This document shows positions 39,753 to 49,054 of a DNA stretch of 59,985 nucleotides, in pieces. How positions within the stretch are numbered: position 1 is the stretch's first letter; every line of letters starts with the position of its first letter. This DNA comes from Oligoflexia bacterium (GTDB lineage Bacteria > Bdellovibrionota > UBA1018): the NCBI GenBank assembly GCA_014378465.1, contig JACMNQ010000042.1:1-59985 (forward strand), read 5' to 3'. Below the pieces are notes generated by a model. The model did not search any database. It saw nothing but the letters and a program-made list of their open reading frames with translations, and was not told the origin of the DNA. Both the position numbers and the translations under genes were made by a program.

Positions 39753-39914
39753 GCGGACGAGATAGCATACCGCTCCGCATTATTAAACTGCCAAAATAGA
39801 TTAAAATCACGTAAAATCGAGCTGACGCAATTTTCAATCCGCCGGGAGGCGAAAGAAGTTGTTCCCCTGTCCTCTCGCGCTACACTGAGTCCAACCCTGG
39901 AGCCCCTCACCGAA

Positions 39915-40457
39915 ATGCCTCCCCTCCTTCTCTATTTCACCCTGCTTCTCGGAGTTCCTGGACTCCTGGCGTTTTTCAAGATCGGCAAAGCGCAGGTTCC
40001 GGGCAAGACCATCCACCTGCTGCGAGCCTTTTTTCCTTCCTGGCGCTTTTTCGAAGATTTTGGAGAGGTCCCGGCTCTGCAGATTCGCATGGTGATTTCC
40101 GGAGAGTTCGGCCCCTGGGAGCAGGCCCTCCCGAAGACGCGAAGAAGTCCAACCACTCTCCTGCTTCATGCCCAGGGAAATTTTCTTCTGGCCGCGGGCT
40201 CACTACTTCAGCAGTTCCTGAGTGATCTCGAAGATCACCAGGACTTGCAGGCTCGAGGCCTGGCGAACGGGGAAATTTCCGAGCTCGTGACCTATCAGCT
40301 CGTTCAAGATCTGGCTCTGGATCAATTTCGACGAAGTCACCCCAAGGCACGGCACTGCCAGTTCAAGCTCTGCACCCTGATTCAAGACGAAGAGAATCCA
40401 CTCCTTTCGAGGGTGGACGATGTACTGCTCTCACCGGTCCTCGCGGTGAACTCCTGA
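39915..40457 (+). CDS. Membrane-associated protein paired with HTTM-like protein
   Basis: A 180-residue protein with one N-terminal membrane span (LLLYFTLLLGVPGLLAFF) and a soluble part with SWRFFEDFGEVPALQIR. The family is not recognised. Its stop shares one base with the ATG of the next gene (TGATG), so the two products are made together and probably work as a unit. Confidence 0.6.
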   Translation: MPPLLLYFTLLLGVPGLLAFFKIGKAQVPGKTIHLLRAFFPSWRFFEDFGEVPALQIRMVISGEFGPWEQALPKTRRSPTTLLLHAQGNFLLAAGSLLQQFLSDLEDHQDLQARGLANGEISELVTYQLVQDLALDQFRRSHPKARHCQFKLCTLIQDEENPLLSRVDDVLLSPVLAVNS

Positions 40458-41266
40458 TGAACATGCCACTCCTGTCCCCCTTCACGGACCTTGAAGCGCT
40501 CTCCTGGACGCAGAAGCTCATCGGAGTTGCGGTTTTTCTTCAGACGATCGAGTTGCTTCAGCTGCGTTCAAAATTCAATGAGACAGGCATCTGGAAATGG
40601 AGCACACTCCAACGGGAATTTCAGATTTTCCCCCGGCCGGTCTTCGCACTGCTCGACTTTCTGCTCGGCTACCGAAATTTCATCGCCGTCCTCTTCCTGA
40701 GGCTCATCGCTTCGGCAACGGTGATCTTTTTCCCGCATCCCGCTCTCTTTCTTTTTCTCCTCCTGTCGACGGTGCTGATCTCCCTGCGCTGGCGTGGTAC
40801 TTTCAATGGCGGCAGCGACTTCATGACACTCATCGTGCTCATGGGGGTGAGCGGAGCCACCGTTTTCAGAGAGATCCCCATCGTCCGTCTGGCTTGCCTG
40901 GGGTACATCGCGATTCAGACCTGCACTTCGTATTTCATCGCCGGGTTCATCAAAATGAAGACGTCGAACTGGAGAAGGGGCAAAGCGCTTCCGGGCTTTC
41001 TCAATGCGACCATTCACGACGGCAATCCCCTTCTGAACTCCATTTCAAGGAACCGTGTCATCTGCCTCGCCGCCTCATGGGCAGTGATCGTGTTTGAGTG
41101 CGGCTTTCCGAGCGCCCTGCTCAATCCGCAGCTCTGCGTGGTGCTCATCGGACTGGGGTTTCTCTTTCATCTGGGGACCTGGATCATTTTCGGTCTGAAC
41201 CGATTTCTATTCGCCTGGATGGCCGCTTATCCGGCACTCTACTACTGCAGCCAACTTCACCGATGA
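40457..41266 (+). CDS. HTTM-like multi-span membrane protein
   Basis: A 269-residue protein with about six hydrophobic segments. The IAGFIKMKTSNWRRGKALPGFLN stretch resembles the HTTM fold (vitamin-K gamma-carboxylase-like), where the family reads YFxSGxxKxxxxxWxxGxAL. The C-terminal span segment (HLGTWIIFGLNRFLFAWMAAYPAL) also fits. Bacterial HTTM proteins are often encoded beside a small partner, as here. Catalytic role unproven. Confidence 0.65.
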   Translation: MNMPLLSPFTDLEALSWTQKLIGVAVFLQTIELLQLRSKFNETGIWKWSTLQREFQIFPRPVFALLDFLLGYRNFIAVLFLRLIASATVIFFPHPALFLFLLLSTVLISLRWRGTFNGGSDFMTLIVLMGVSGATVFREIPIVRLACLGYIAIQTCTSYFIAGFIKMKTSNWRRGKALPGFLNATIHDGNPLLNSISRNRVICLAASWAVIVFECGFPSALLNPQLCVVLIGLGFLFHLGTWIIFGLNRFLFAWMAAYPALYYCSQLHR

Positions 41267-41365
41267 AGCGGAAGGCGACCCAGCGCTGACTGGCCGCCTC
41301 CTGCTGCACTCTTTCACTCGCCTTGCCTGTTCGTTTTTCGTTCAATCCGGGATAAGGTCAGAATC

Positions 41366-41713
41366 ATGAAATACCCACTTTCACAGCTGATTGCTCCTCT
41401 GATGGCGACGGCTCTGACGATGTTCGTCTCTTCCGCCTTCGCTGGCAACGCAGCCTCTCTGAAGATCCAGAAGGATTTCTCCATGGCATGTGCTGAAGCC
41501 TTCAAAATTTCTCATCCAGACGACACTCAGGGACTGGGCGGGAAAATCTGCGAATGCGCGGGTCCTGAAAGCAAAAGCCAGGGCGCGACGGATGCAGTCA
41601 TAAAAAGTGAGACCGCGAGCATCCGAAAGGACCCGAAGCATGAGGTCACGGACAAGCACGTTCTGGACGCCATGAAGTACTGCGCCATCGAAACTCTTCA
41701 GGCCTTGGATTGA
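41366..41713 (+). CDS. Small periplasmic Cys protein
   Basis: A 115-residue protein with a clean signal peptide (cleavage after AFA). The mature part has four Cys (MACAE, KICECAG, KYCAIE), enough for two disulfides or a metal site, and is otherwise helical and charged. Family not recognised. Confidence 0.65.
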   Translation: MKYPLSQLIAPLMATALTMFVSSAFAGNAASLKIQKDFSMACAEAFKISHPDDTQGLGGKICECAGPESKSQGATDAVIKSETASIRKDPKHEVTDKHVLDAMKYCAIETLQALD

Positions 41714-41905
41714 CGATTTTCGAATCCGTATGCTCGCAACTCCCTTCGGCAGAGTGAACGGGCGATCGATTTCGCGACGGGGATACTTTTCGAGCACTGG
41801 CCCGCTCGAGCAGCCGGAACCGAGCACCATGAATCCCATGAGGTCGGTGAAAAAAATCCAGGAGCTTCGAACGGAAACAGAATCGATTCGGTACGCTGAC
41901 TTCAT
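41714..41905 (-). pseudogene. Truncated lipoprotein N-terminus (gene remnant)
   Basis: The minus strand reads a normal lipoprotein start: hydrophobic stretch, lipobox LGSGC, then PRREIDRPFTLPKGVASI, which is like the N-terminus of a beta-barrel protein family. The frame then runs antisense into the small Cys protein gene and loses protein character. The rest of the gene is absent, so this is probably a deletion remnant. The rest of the gap to 41982 holds no gene. Confidence 0.45.
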
Positions 41906-41982
41906 AAATCCGCGTTAAAAATTTCAGGGGAGTTGCCAAAAGATCTCTTCGGCAGGCATTGGCGTCGCACGGTTTTGGCGTT

Positions 41983-43464
41983 ATGATGCCTCTCATGAGC
42001 ACTGAAATCCTTTCGCCTGAAGCCCTGCCTGTCAAAGCGAGCCATGACACGGTAAATCCGCCCAATCTCATTTCGTTCATGCTGAAGAACTGGAAACCTG
42101 CGACCGGGAAACTGCCCCCGGCATTGAAAAACCTGGGCGACTTCAGACGACGAAGAGGAGTTCTTGCGAAGCTTTTTCCGGGTGAGATGCTCCTGATCCC
42201 GTCCGGGCACCTCAAGGTGCGCGCCAATGATGACCACTACCGTTTTCGTCCCAGTTCTGACTTCTATTACCTCACAGGAAATCAGGAACCTGACTGTGTG
42301 CTTGCGGTCATGACGGATAAAGACGGCAAAGCGGCTGAAGTTCTGTTCGTCGAACCCAATCCCGGCAAGACCGACGCCAGCTTCTACACGGACCGCATCA
42401 AGGGAGAACTCTGGGAAGGTGCCCGTCTCGGTGTCCCCGAGAGTCGTGCACGCTACGGCCTTGACGACACGCGGGCTCTGAGCAGCCTCGAAGAGTTCAT
42501 CCGCACTTCAGTCTCCAAAGGAGCGGGCAAGGTGCGTGTGCTTCGAGGCCATTCCGCTTCCCTCGAAACTTCAGTAGGCAGGATCGATGCGGCTCAGCTC
42601 AGTCGCGATGAAGTGCTTTCGACGGCACTTTCTGAAATGAGACTCATCAAGGATCCGCAGGAACTCAAGGAGATGGCTTCAGCGGTGAACGCCACGGGAC
42701 GGGGGTTCGAGGACGTGATCCAGCGGCTGAAAACCGCGAAGAATGAGCGTGAACTTGAAGGAGTGTTTTACACTCGCGCCCGGATCGAGGGCAACGATGT
42801 CGGCTACGGCTCCATCGTCGCTTCAGGCGCGCACGGCTGCACTCTGCACTGGCGCAAAAATGATGGGCAGCTTCGAAAAGGCGACCTGCTGCTGCTCGAT
42901 GCCGGCATCGAAGGCAACACCCTCTACACGGCGGACATCACACGCACTCTTCCGATCAGTGGCAAGTTCTCCCCCGCTCAGCGTGAAATCTATGAACTCG
43001 TGCTCAAGGCGCAGAAAGCTGCGCTCAAGGCCGTGAAACCTGGAAATGATTTCATGGAGCCCAATCGCGTCGCCATGAAAGTGCTGGCCCACGGACTCGA
43101 GGAACTCAGGATCCTTCCCACTTCAGCCGAAGAAGCCCTCCGTGACGAAAATCAGTTCTACAAGCGTTACTCCCTCCACAACGTGAGTCACATGCTGGGC
43201 CTTGAAGTCCACGACTGCGCGACGGCGCGAGCGCAGAATTACAAGTACGGCAAACTCAAGGCCGGGATGGTGCTCACGGTCGAGCCTGGTCTTTACTTTC
43301 AGGTGGACGATCTCACGGTGCCCGTGAAGTACCGCGGAATCGGGATCCGCATCGAAGATGACGTCGTCGTCACCGCCAAGGGGTCAAAAAATCTCTCGGC
43401 TGGAATTCCCACCGAGGTCAAAGAGATTGAGGCCTGGATGAAGAAGCTTTGGAGCAGGAAGTGA
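41983..43464 (+). CDS. pepP: Xaa-Pro aminopeptidase (PepP-like)
   Basis: About 493 residues, an M24B metallopeptidase that removes an N-terminal residue before Pro. N-terminal domain: RANDDHYRFRPSSDFYYLTG. The pita-bread fold shows the metal ligands in LLLLDAGIEG, YTADITRTLP, SLHNVSHMLGLEVHD, TVEPGLY and RIEDDV. ATG 41983, 41986 and 41995 are all possible starts; none has a strong site. Confidence 0.93.
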   Translation: MMPLMSTEILSPEALPVKASHDTVNPPNLISFMLKNWKPATGKLPPALKNLGDFRRRRGVLAKLFPGEMLLIPSGHLKVRANDDHYRFRPSSDFYYLTGNQEPDCVLAVMTDKDGKAAEVLFVEPNPGKTDASFYTDRIKGELWEGARLGVPESRARYGLDDTRALSSLEEFIRTSVSKGAGKVRVLRGHSASLETSVGRIDAAQLSRDEVLSTALSEMRLIKDPQELKEMASAVNATGRGFEDVIQRLKTAKNERELEGVFYTRARIEGNDVGYGSIVASGAHGCTLHWRKNDGQLRKGDLLLLDAGIEGNTLYTADITRTLPISGKFSPAQREIYELVLKAQKAALKAVKPGNDFMEPNRVAMKVLAHGLEELRILPTSAEEALRDENQFYKRYSLHNVSHMLGLEVHDCATARAQNYKYGKLKAGMVLTVEPGLYFQVDDLTVPVKYRGIGIRIEDDVVVTAKGSKNLSAGIPTEVKEIEAWMKKLWSRK

Positions 43465-43574
43465 AGTCGAGTCCGGTTTGAAGAGCGTACGTCCGAAGCT
43501 CCGCAGTTTTACGTGGGTATTTCAGGCATCAGCACCCCTTTCACTTGCAATCTCCCGACTCTCAAGGAGACCTC

Positions 43575-44729
43575 ATGAAAGACACTCAGTTCAAAATTCG
43601 AATTTCCGATTTCCCAGTCCTTTTGATCATTATTTTCTCCGCTTCTCTCTCGCACTCCCCTGCCTCCCATGCGGACATCGTGGGCGGGGATGAAGTCAAG
43701 CGACAGGACTCCGTCCGTCATTCCACGGTCGCACTCTACGAGCCCAGTGCAGACGGTCGGAGCGGAGCGCTTTGCACCGCCAGTCTCATCTCGAGCGATA
43801 CTGCGGTCACCGCCGCTCACTGCCTCACTCCAGGCGGACCCAAACCTGTCATGATTTTCGGAAATGACATTCATTCGCCGAATAGCGAAAAACGTCAGGT
43901 CATCCGTGAAGCCGTCAATCCAAAATGGAGAACCCATCAGGGGAAGGGAATGGATCAGGGAGACATCGCGCTCGTGAAATTTCCAGGAGGATTGCCCGAA
44001 GGGTACCAACCCATCGAACGCGCCAATCCCGATCTGCCCATCAAAAAAGGCGGCAAAGTGGTCCTCGCGGGATATGGCATCTCGGATGCTCTTTCGAAGT
44101 CGGGTGCGGGAGTGCTTCGAAAGGCCACGGTCAAACTCGATGATCCCCGTCCCGGGAAAAGTGAGATGGTACTTGGTCAAACTCACGGTCACGGCGCCTG
44201 TCATGGCGACTCAGGCGGACCAGCGTTTATCCGCCAGGGAGGCAGAGCAGTGCTCGCGGGGGTGACCAACCGGAGTTACCCGGACTCGGCGCCCGATGAT
44301 TGCGCCCATCAAGTGGTCTACACCAAAGTCGCCGCTTATCAGCCCTGGATCGACAAGACTGAAAAGCGTTTCGAGAATGGTCCTGAATCGGAACGCCAGA
44401 TGCGAGCCGTCAAACAGAAAATGGGCAAGCAACTCCATTCGCATGGCTTGAGTCGGCAATTGGCGCGTCAGAATGTGAGAAAATCGAAAAACCTGGCACA
44501 ACACCGGATCCCTTCTCGGAAAAGGCTGAAGGGAGTTCGCAGTCGGACGCCTTCACGCCTGGCTGCTGCCACTGAGTCAAGTTCGCGCCCCACTCGCTCG
44601 CGTACGATGCACTCCACGCGGCATCCCGCTCGCCAGAAAGCTGTGAAGCGGAACTCCCATCAACCGCGACTCAGCCATCCTCTCCTCAGAAAAAGAACAA
44701 GATCATCTGATAGATCAGCAGCTGCCTGA
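43575..44729 (+). CDS. Secreted trypsin-like protease with long basic tail
   Basis: AAGGAG precedes the ATG. A signal peptide ends at about residue 33, and IVGGD starts at I35, so there is almost no propeptide. Catalytic triad: H82 (TAAHC), D130 (DIALV) and S213 (GDSGGP), with QGDIALVKF and YTKVAAYQPWI as usual. The trypsin domain ends near residue 265. About 110 residues follow that are rich in Arg, Lys, His and Ser with almost no acid residues, a tail not usual in this family. It may bind DNA, LPS or cell wall. Followed by a hairpin. Confidence 0.88.
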   Translation: MKDTQFKIRISDFPVLLIIIFSASLSHSPASHADIVGGDEVKRQDSVRHSTVALYEPSADGRSGALCTASLISSDTAVTAAHCLTPGGPKPVMIFGNDIHSPNSEKRQVIREAVNPKWRTHQGKGMDQGDIALVKFPGGLPEGYQPIERANPDLPIKKGGKVVLAGYGISDALSKSGAGVLRKATVKLDDPRPGKSEMVLGQTHGHGACHGDSGGPAFIRQGGRAVLAGVTNRSYPDSAPDDCAHQVVYTKVAAYQPWIDKTEKRFENGPESERQMRAVKQKMGKQLHSHGLSRQLARQNVRKSKNLAQHRIPSRKRLKGVRSRTPSRLAAATESSSRPTRSRTMHSTRHPARQKAVKRNSHQPRLSHPLLRKRTRSSDRSAAA

Positions 44730-44758
44730 TCCATCTTCCGGGGTTCATTTGAAGTTGT

Positions 44759-44794
44759 AAAACGGGAGCGCAGAGACTGCCAGGCCTCCCGTTT
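44759..44794. terminator. Hairpin after the protease gene
   Basis: AAACGGGAG pairs with CTCCCGTTT (9 bp) across a 17-base loop. There is no long T-run, so it may be a stability element rather than a strong terminator. Confidence 0.5.
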
Positions 44795-44928
44795 ACCTCG
44801 GGACAGACCCCCGAGAAAATCGATGCCCAAGAGAAGAAGCTCTGGACCCGGAAGTGAATCAGCCAGGAATACAACTCATTGTAATTTAAAGGATTAGTTA
44901 AATTCTAGACTCATCCTGCACTATATTA

Positions 44929-44956
44929 TTGATTGACTAAAATAGTATGGTATTAT
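44929..44956 (+). promoter_or_regulatory. Promoter of the five-gene exported operon
   Basis: TTGATT (44929) and TATTAT (44951), 16 bases apart, with TGG just before the -10 (extended -10). The region 44870-44960 is notably AT-rich. The start codon is 27 bases after the -10. Confidence 0.6.
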
Positions 44957-44982
44957 GTGCCCGGTTCTTTACTGGAGTACAT

Positions 44983-46773
44983 ATGATCACCCGCGCACAA
45001 AAACTTTCCTTCGCTTCGATCTCAGGCAGCATCCTTCACCTTCTGGCATTTGCAGCTCTTGCTCGGGCAGATGCACTCCCTCTGGAAAGCTTCTGCAAAG
45101 CCGGCCCAGCCGGGACCGATTGTCGCGAAGCTCCCGAAGTTATCCCGGAGGGGTCCGGGACCTTCATCGGGAGCGACCTTCGCCAAACCCTGTGGCGTTG
45201 CACACCCGAACTCAGGCACGACCAGTTTGACTTTTCAGGCGCCAATCTGAATCACGCACGGTTCATGACGGTGAACGGGAAAACGAATGGCAGCCCTTCC
45301 TGCCATTTCGAGAATGCGGACCTGTCCGGAGCGAAGGTCAATCAGGTGGACGGCTCCGGTCTGGAGCTGGTGGCCGCCAACCTGAGCAAGATCTACTTCA
45401 AGGACAATTCAGCCGACGAAGATGCAGTCAGCATCTTCTCGGCTCACATGAATGAGTGCTCGTTCGAAGATTCTCAACTGGATGAAATGCAGATCAGGGG
45501 CGCAACGCTCACTGAGTCCCAGTTCAATGATACGAGCATGAAGAACACTCTGTTTTTGAAATCTGATCTCTCGAGATCGACGTTCAGCTCCCGTTCAGCC
45601 CGCAACGACACTTTGCTCTACAACTCCGCCTTCCGTGACAAGACTCAACTTGAAGGCGCTCGCTTCATCCGACTGAAGCCATCTCACGTTTCCTTCAAAG
45701 ATGTGAATCTGCGGAACTGTTCCTTCAAGGACAGCTCGGATTTCGGGCCTGAGGTCTCCTTCAAACAGTCCGACCTCAGCGGCTGTGATTTCAGTGGGCG
45801 CAACCTCAACACCACCTGGATGGAAGCCGTCAACCTGGTGGGAACCAATTTCAGTAAAGCTGACTTGACCAACGTGGACTTTCAGAACGTCACCGAGGCC
45901 CGAGGCGTCAATTTCTCAGGCGCGGTCATGGGAATCAAAAGCTTTCGAGGCATGGACCTCGAAGGAGCGGATTTCACGGGAGTCGATCTCACCCAGGTTG
46001 ATTTCACCGGAGTGAAAAGCCTTCGGAGAGTGAATTTCACCCGAGCCAACCTTTCGGGAGTCAACCTTCAATACCTCGACGCAAGAGGTGCAAACTTCAC
46101 TGGAGCCACGGTGACTTCGAGCAAACTCAGTCGTATCCGACTGGATTACCTGACTCGCGTGGGTTCCATCGATTTCGACACGGCGATGCCGGAATTTCGT
46201 GAAAGTGAGCAGCCACCGGCCTCTCCCGAAGTGACGTCCAATCTGCTCAACTGGGTGAGCGGCAACAGTCGACAGGCACGCATCCTTGCGATGAAAGGTC
46301 TTTGCAGCTATCAACTGCATGCGGTCAATCAGGACAGTTCGATCATTTCCGGCCTTCTTCGCATCATCCTTGTCCCGGAAAATGCCTTTGAGTTTTCGGA
46401 AACGGCTGAACAGATCGCCGCTGTCATCGCAACTCAGGGGGCAGCAGCGGGAGATTCTCTCCAGCCCTGGTTCAAGGCACTCAAGGACCCGGACCAGAAT
46501 GTTCGCATGACGGCGTATCACCTGGTCGATGTCTTCACCGATCGCATCGGTACTGAGTCAGGTCCCGCCTTCCGACCCGCCGTGCAAGGCCTCATCAACG
46601 GCCTCATGATCGGTGACTCGATTCAGAGAGTGTGCGCCATCCTGCTCGGAAAAATGGGATCCTCAGCGAGAGAAGCCCTTGGACCTCTCAACGATGTTCT
46701 CAAATGGACTGCTCCAGGCAATCGAACTGAGCTCCTTCGAGCGATCACCAGCATCCAAAAAGGTTCCAGGTAA
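44983..46773 (+). CDS. Exported pentapeptide-repeat and HEAT protein
   Basis: About 596 residues. GGAG lies 6 bases before the ATG. Signal peptide (cleavage near ARA). From about 60 to 395 the protein is built from pentapeptide repeats (A(D/N)LSG, VNFSGA, ADFTGVDL, ANFTGA), which form a right-handed beta-helix with many N/D-L/F centres. From about 420 to 596 helical repeats of HEAT type follow (WFKALKDPDQNVRMTAYHL, QRVCAILLGKMGSSA, LLRAITSIQ). Pentapeptide solenoids can mimic DNA or bind partners; here in the periplasm a scaffold role is more likely. First gene of a five-gene operon. Confidence 0.8.
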   Translation: MITRAQKLSFASISGSILHLLAFAALARADALPLESFCKAGPAGTDCREAPEVIPEGSGTFIGSDLRQTLWRCTPELRHDQFDFSGANLNHARFMTVNGKTNGSPSCHFENADLSGAKVNQVDGSGLELVAANLSKIYFKDNSADEDAVSIFSAHMNECSFEDSQLDEMQIRGATLTESQFNDTSMKNTLFLKSDLSRSTFSSRSARNDTLLYNSAFRDKTQLEGARFIRLKPSHVSFKDVNLRNCSFKDSSDFGPEVSFKQSDLSGCDFSGRNLNTTWMEAVNLVGTNFSKADLTNVDFQNVTEARGVNFSGAVMGIKSFRGMDLEGADFTGVDLTQVDFTGVKSLRRVNFTRANLSGVNLQYLDARGANFTGATVTSSKLSRIRLDYLTRVGSIDFDTAMPEFRESEQPPASPEVTSNLLNWVSGNSRQARILAMKGLCSYQLHAVNQDSSIISGLLRIILVPENAFEFSETAEQIAAVIATQGAAAGDSLQPWFKALKDPDQNVRMTAYHLVDVFTDRIGTESGPAFRPAVQGLINGLMIGDSIQRVCAILLGKMGSSAREALGPLNDVLKWTAPGNRTELLRAITSIQKGSR

Positions 46774-46778
46774 ACCCG

Positions 46779-47858
46779 ATGAGAAGGACCTCCCTCCCCT
46801 CGCTCGGCACACTCCTGATGGCCCTGTCCTGCGGCATGGGCACGCTCGCTGCCCATGCTGAAGCGCCGAACCCCGGAAACCACTCCGCATGCGCTCGCCT
46901 GATGAACAACGCCGACTTCAAACTCATTCTGAACGCGAGTCCCACTTCTGGAAATGCGGAGTTCATCTGGCAGCACTACCTGCTTCTCAAACCCGTTCTG
47001 AATCAGGAAAAAATCACCCAGGGTGAAGAACTGAAGGACGCGGTCACCCGATTCTACGAGCGACGCGACCGGCTGGTAAAAAAAGGACAGACCGTGAACT
47101 GCACTTCCGGCGATCTGATCCTCGGTGGCAGCTCGATTTCGACCCTGCGCTCGTGCAATGACGAGAGATTGAATGCTTATCTGGACCGCATTGAAATGAA
47201 TCTCCGGGCGAGCACCTGCAGCCGGATCATGGGGATTTCAGTTTCCGAAAAACTCTCTCGCTATCCACTTTCCGGAAAGCTCGGCTACACGGACGAACTC
47301 AATGACTTGATGCCTGAAAACCATTCCATCATCCTCGAATTTCAGGCCACTGAATCAAGAATCGATGCATTCAAGATGTCCCTGAGCAAGTATCTGCTGA
47401 CGCGGGAATACTCCGAACTGCGTGATTTTCGCCAATCTGAACTCGCCAAACTTTCAAAGGATCTCCAGGTGCTCTGCTCAGGAAGCAATTCCTGCAACTC
47501 CGACATCCAGACCAAACTTCAGAGCTGGCTTGCTTCCCACCAGGAATACTACCTCGGCAACGGAAGCCAGGATTCCGTGGTCGACATTCATGAGATTCAG
47601 GAAGCGCTGGATGAAGTGGTCGGGCGCGCCCGAACCGACTTCATCCGCCACCTGGTCGTTGTCGAGCTGGATCGGCTCCGCTACCTCAGCTACCTGATGG
47701 CCGAGAGTCAGGTACTGCACGAAATCTCCGATGAGATGAAGGCATCCTTTGATAAAAACTTTTCAGATCAACCGAATTCATTTCTGCAGGACATTCAGAG
47801 CGCTTTTCTGCCCGCACGCAAAACGGTCAACCACTCCAGCGAGAGGGATTTGCCATGA
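46779..47858 (+). CDS. Exported helical protein (operon gene 2)
   Basis: 359 residues with a signal peptide ending near AAHA. Mostly helical, with four or more Cys in pairs (TVNCTSGD, LRSCNDE, STCSRIM, VLCSGSNSCNSDI). No motif or family recognised. It starts 5 bases after gene 1 and its stop overlaps gene 3 by 4 bases, so it belongs to the same transcript. Confidence 0.6.
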   Translation: MRRTSLPSLGTLLMALSCGMGTLAAHAEAPNPGNHSACARLMNNADFKLILNASPTSGNAEFIWQHYLLLKPVLNQEKITQGEELKDAVTRFYERRDRLVKKGQTVNCTSGDLILGGSSISTLRSCNDERLNAYLDRIEMNLRASTCSRIMGISVSEKLSRYPLSGKLGYTDELNDLMPENHSIILEFQATESRIDAFKMSLSKYLLTREYSELRDFRQSELAKLSKDLQVLCSGSNSCNSDIQTKLQSWLASHQEYYLGNGSQDSVVDIHEIQEALDEVVGRARTDFIRHLVVVELDRLRYLSYLMAESQVLHEISDEMKASFDKNFSDQPNSFLQDIQSAFLPARKTVNHSSERDLP

Positions 47859-49054
47859 AATATTCGGGGATTCTACTCGGACTTCTGGTCACCTTTGCGA
47901 CCCCGTGCCTCGCGGAGACTTCTGACACGTTGAAGACTCAGCAGGAGATCATCCGCATCAGAGCCCTGCGCGACCGGGCTGCTGACGTCAAGGCAAGTCT
48001 TCAGGATTACCTCACCGCTAGAGATCAATACCTGCAGAACTCACAGGGCCTGATCCAGTCTCGAGAGGACTTCGCCAAAGCACTGGGTCAGTGGATCGCG
48101 GGCTGGGAAGTGACCATCGGCGCCACTCAATGGGCGGATACGGGCAATTTCGGGCTTCTTCAAAACTCAATCCAGGGACTTCTTGACTCACAGGAAGTCC
48201 TGTTCAGACGGCTCGGGGATCGCTCGACTGCAATCCTGCAGAATGCCGATGAGGGAAGCCGGATTCTCAAGGCGTCCCCGAAGATTTCAGCGCAGGACAT
48301 TCCCGATCAACAGAACCTCGTCACGGAAATTCTGAAGGCACGGCAGACCCTCGACGAAACGTTTTCGTCGAACAGAACCTTCTACACGGAACTGACCCAC
48401 CAGCTCGAAAAGATTCAGCCCTTTCTCCATGCCGCAATCCGGTCCCGGATCAGACTCAATCTGGTTCGTTCGGGCTCCAGCATGGCAAATCAGGCAAACG
48501 AAATCGCGGACGCATTCTACACGGTCGAACTCGAATCACGCCCCCTTCTCGAACAACTCAAGGCATCGGTGGCCCCCATTCTTGGCAACGCGGCCGAGGA
48601 TCCCGAAGGTCGCGGCCCAGGCTATTTCGAAATCCTCGACTCCCGTCCGCAGATTTCCCAGAACTGCAACCAGGCAATTGCCCGGGCGAGGCTCGGGAAC
48701 ACTGCTCTGCTCAGGGAAATCGGAGTCCCCGACCAATTCAAGAGCCAGGTTTCCGAACTTTGTCGAGCTTCAGCGACCTATTTCAAAGTGTATTCGAATC
48801 TGCGGATTCCGCCGTATCGTCGCCTCTTTGACTGGGCAACTCTGCGCTTTGAGAGTGTGAAGCCCCGCTGTGAAAAGGCGGATCCGACTCTCAATTGCGA
48901 ACTGGTCAGAAACCTCTACCGTTTCATCGCATTCAAGGATGCTTCGCACAGCCCCCTCGCAAAGATGTCGGAGACTGAACTTCGCGCGTTTGAACAGGGC
49001 TGGAACTGGATTTACACGGTCGATGGTCGCGCGAAAGTTGGAGCGAAACCATGA
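47855..49054 (+). CDS. Exported coiled-coil-like protein (operon gene 3)
   Basis: 399 residues; signal peptide ends at CLA. The first 250 residues are helical with heptad-like spacing (RIRALRDRAADVKASLQDYLTARDQYL). Cys appear late (SQNCNQAIARA, SELCRASA, PRCEKADPTLNCEL). No known family. It overlaps both neighbours by 4 bases (ATGA), which implies coupled translation and perhaps a complex with genes 2 and 4. Confidence 0.6.
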   Translation: MKYSGILLGLLVTFATPCLAETSDTLKTQQEIIRIRALRDRAADVKASLQDYLTARDQYLQNSQGLIQSREDFAKALGQWIAGWEVTIGATQWADTGNFGLLQNSIQGLLDSQEVLFRRLGDRSTAILQNADEGSRILKASPKISAQDIPDQQNLVTEILKARQTLDETFSSNRTFYTELTHQLEKIQPFLHAAIRSRIRLNLVRSGSSMANQANEIADAFYTVELESRPLLEQLKASVAPILGNAAEDPEGRGPGYFEILDSRPQISQNCNQAIARARLGNTALLREIGVPDQFKSQVSELCRASATYFKVYSNLRIPPYRRLFDWATLRFESVKPRCEKADPTLNCELVRNLYRFIAFKDASHSPLAKMSETELRAFEQGWNWIYTVDGRAKVGAKP

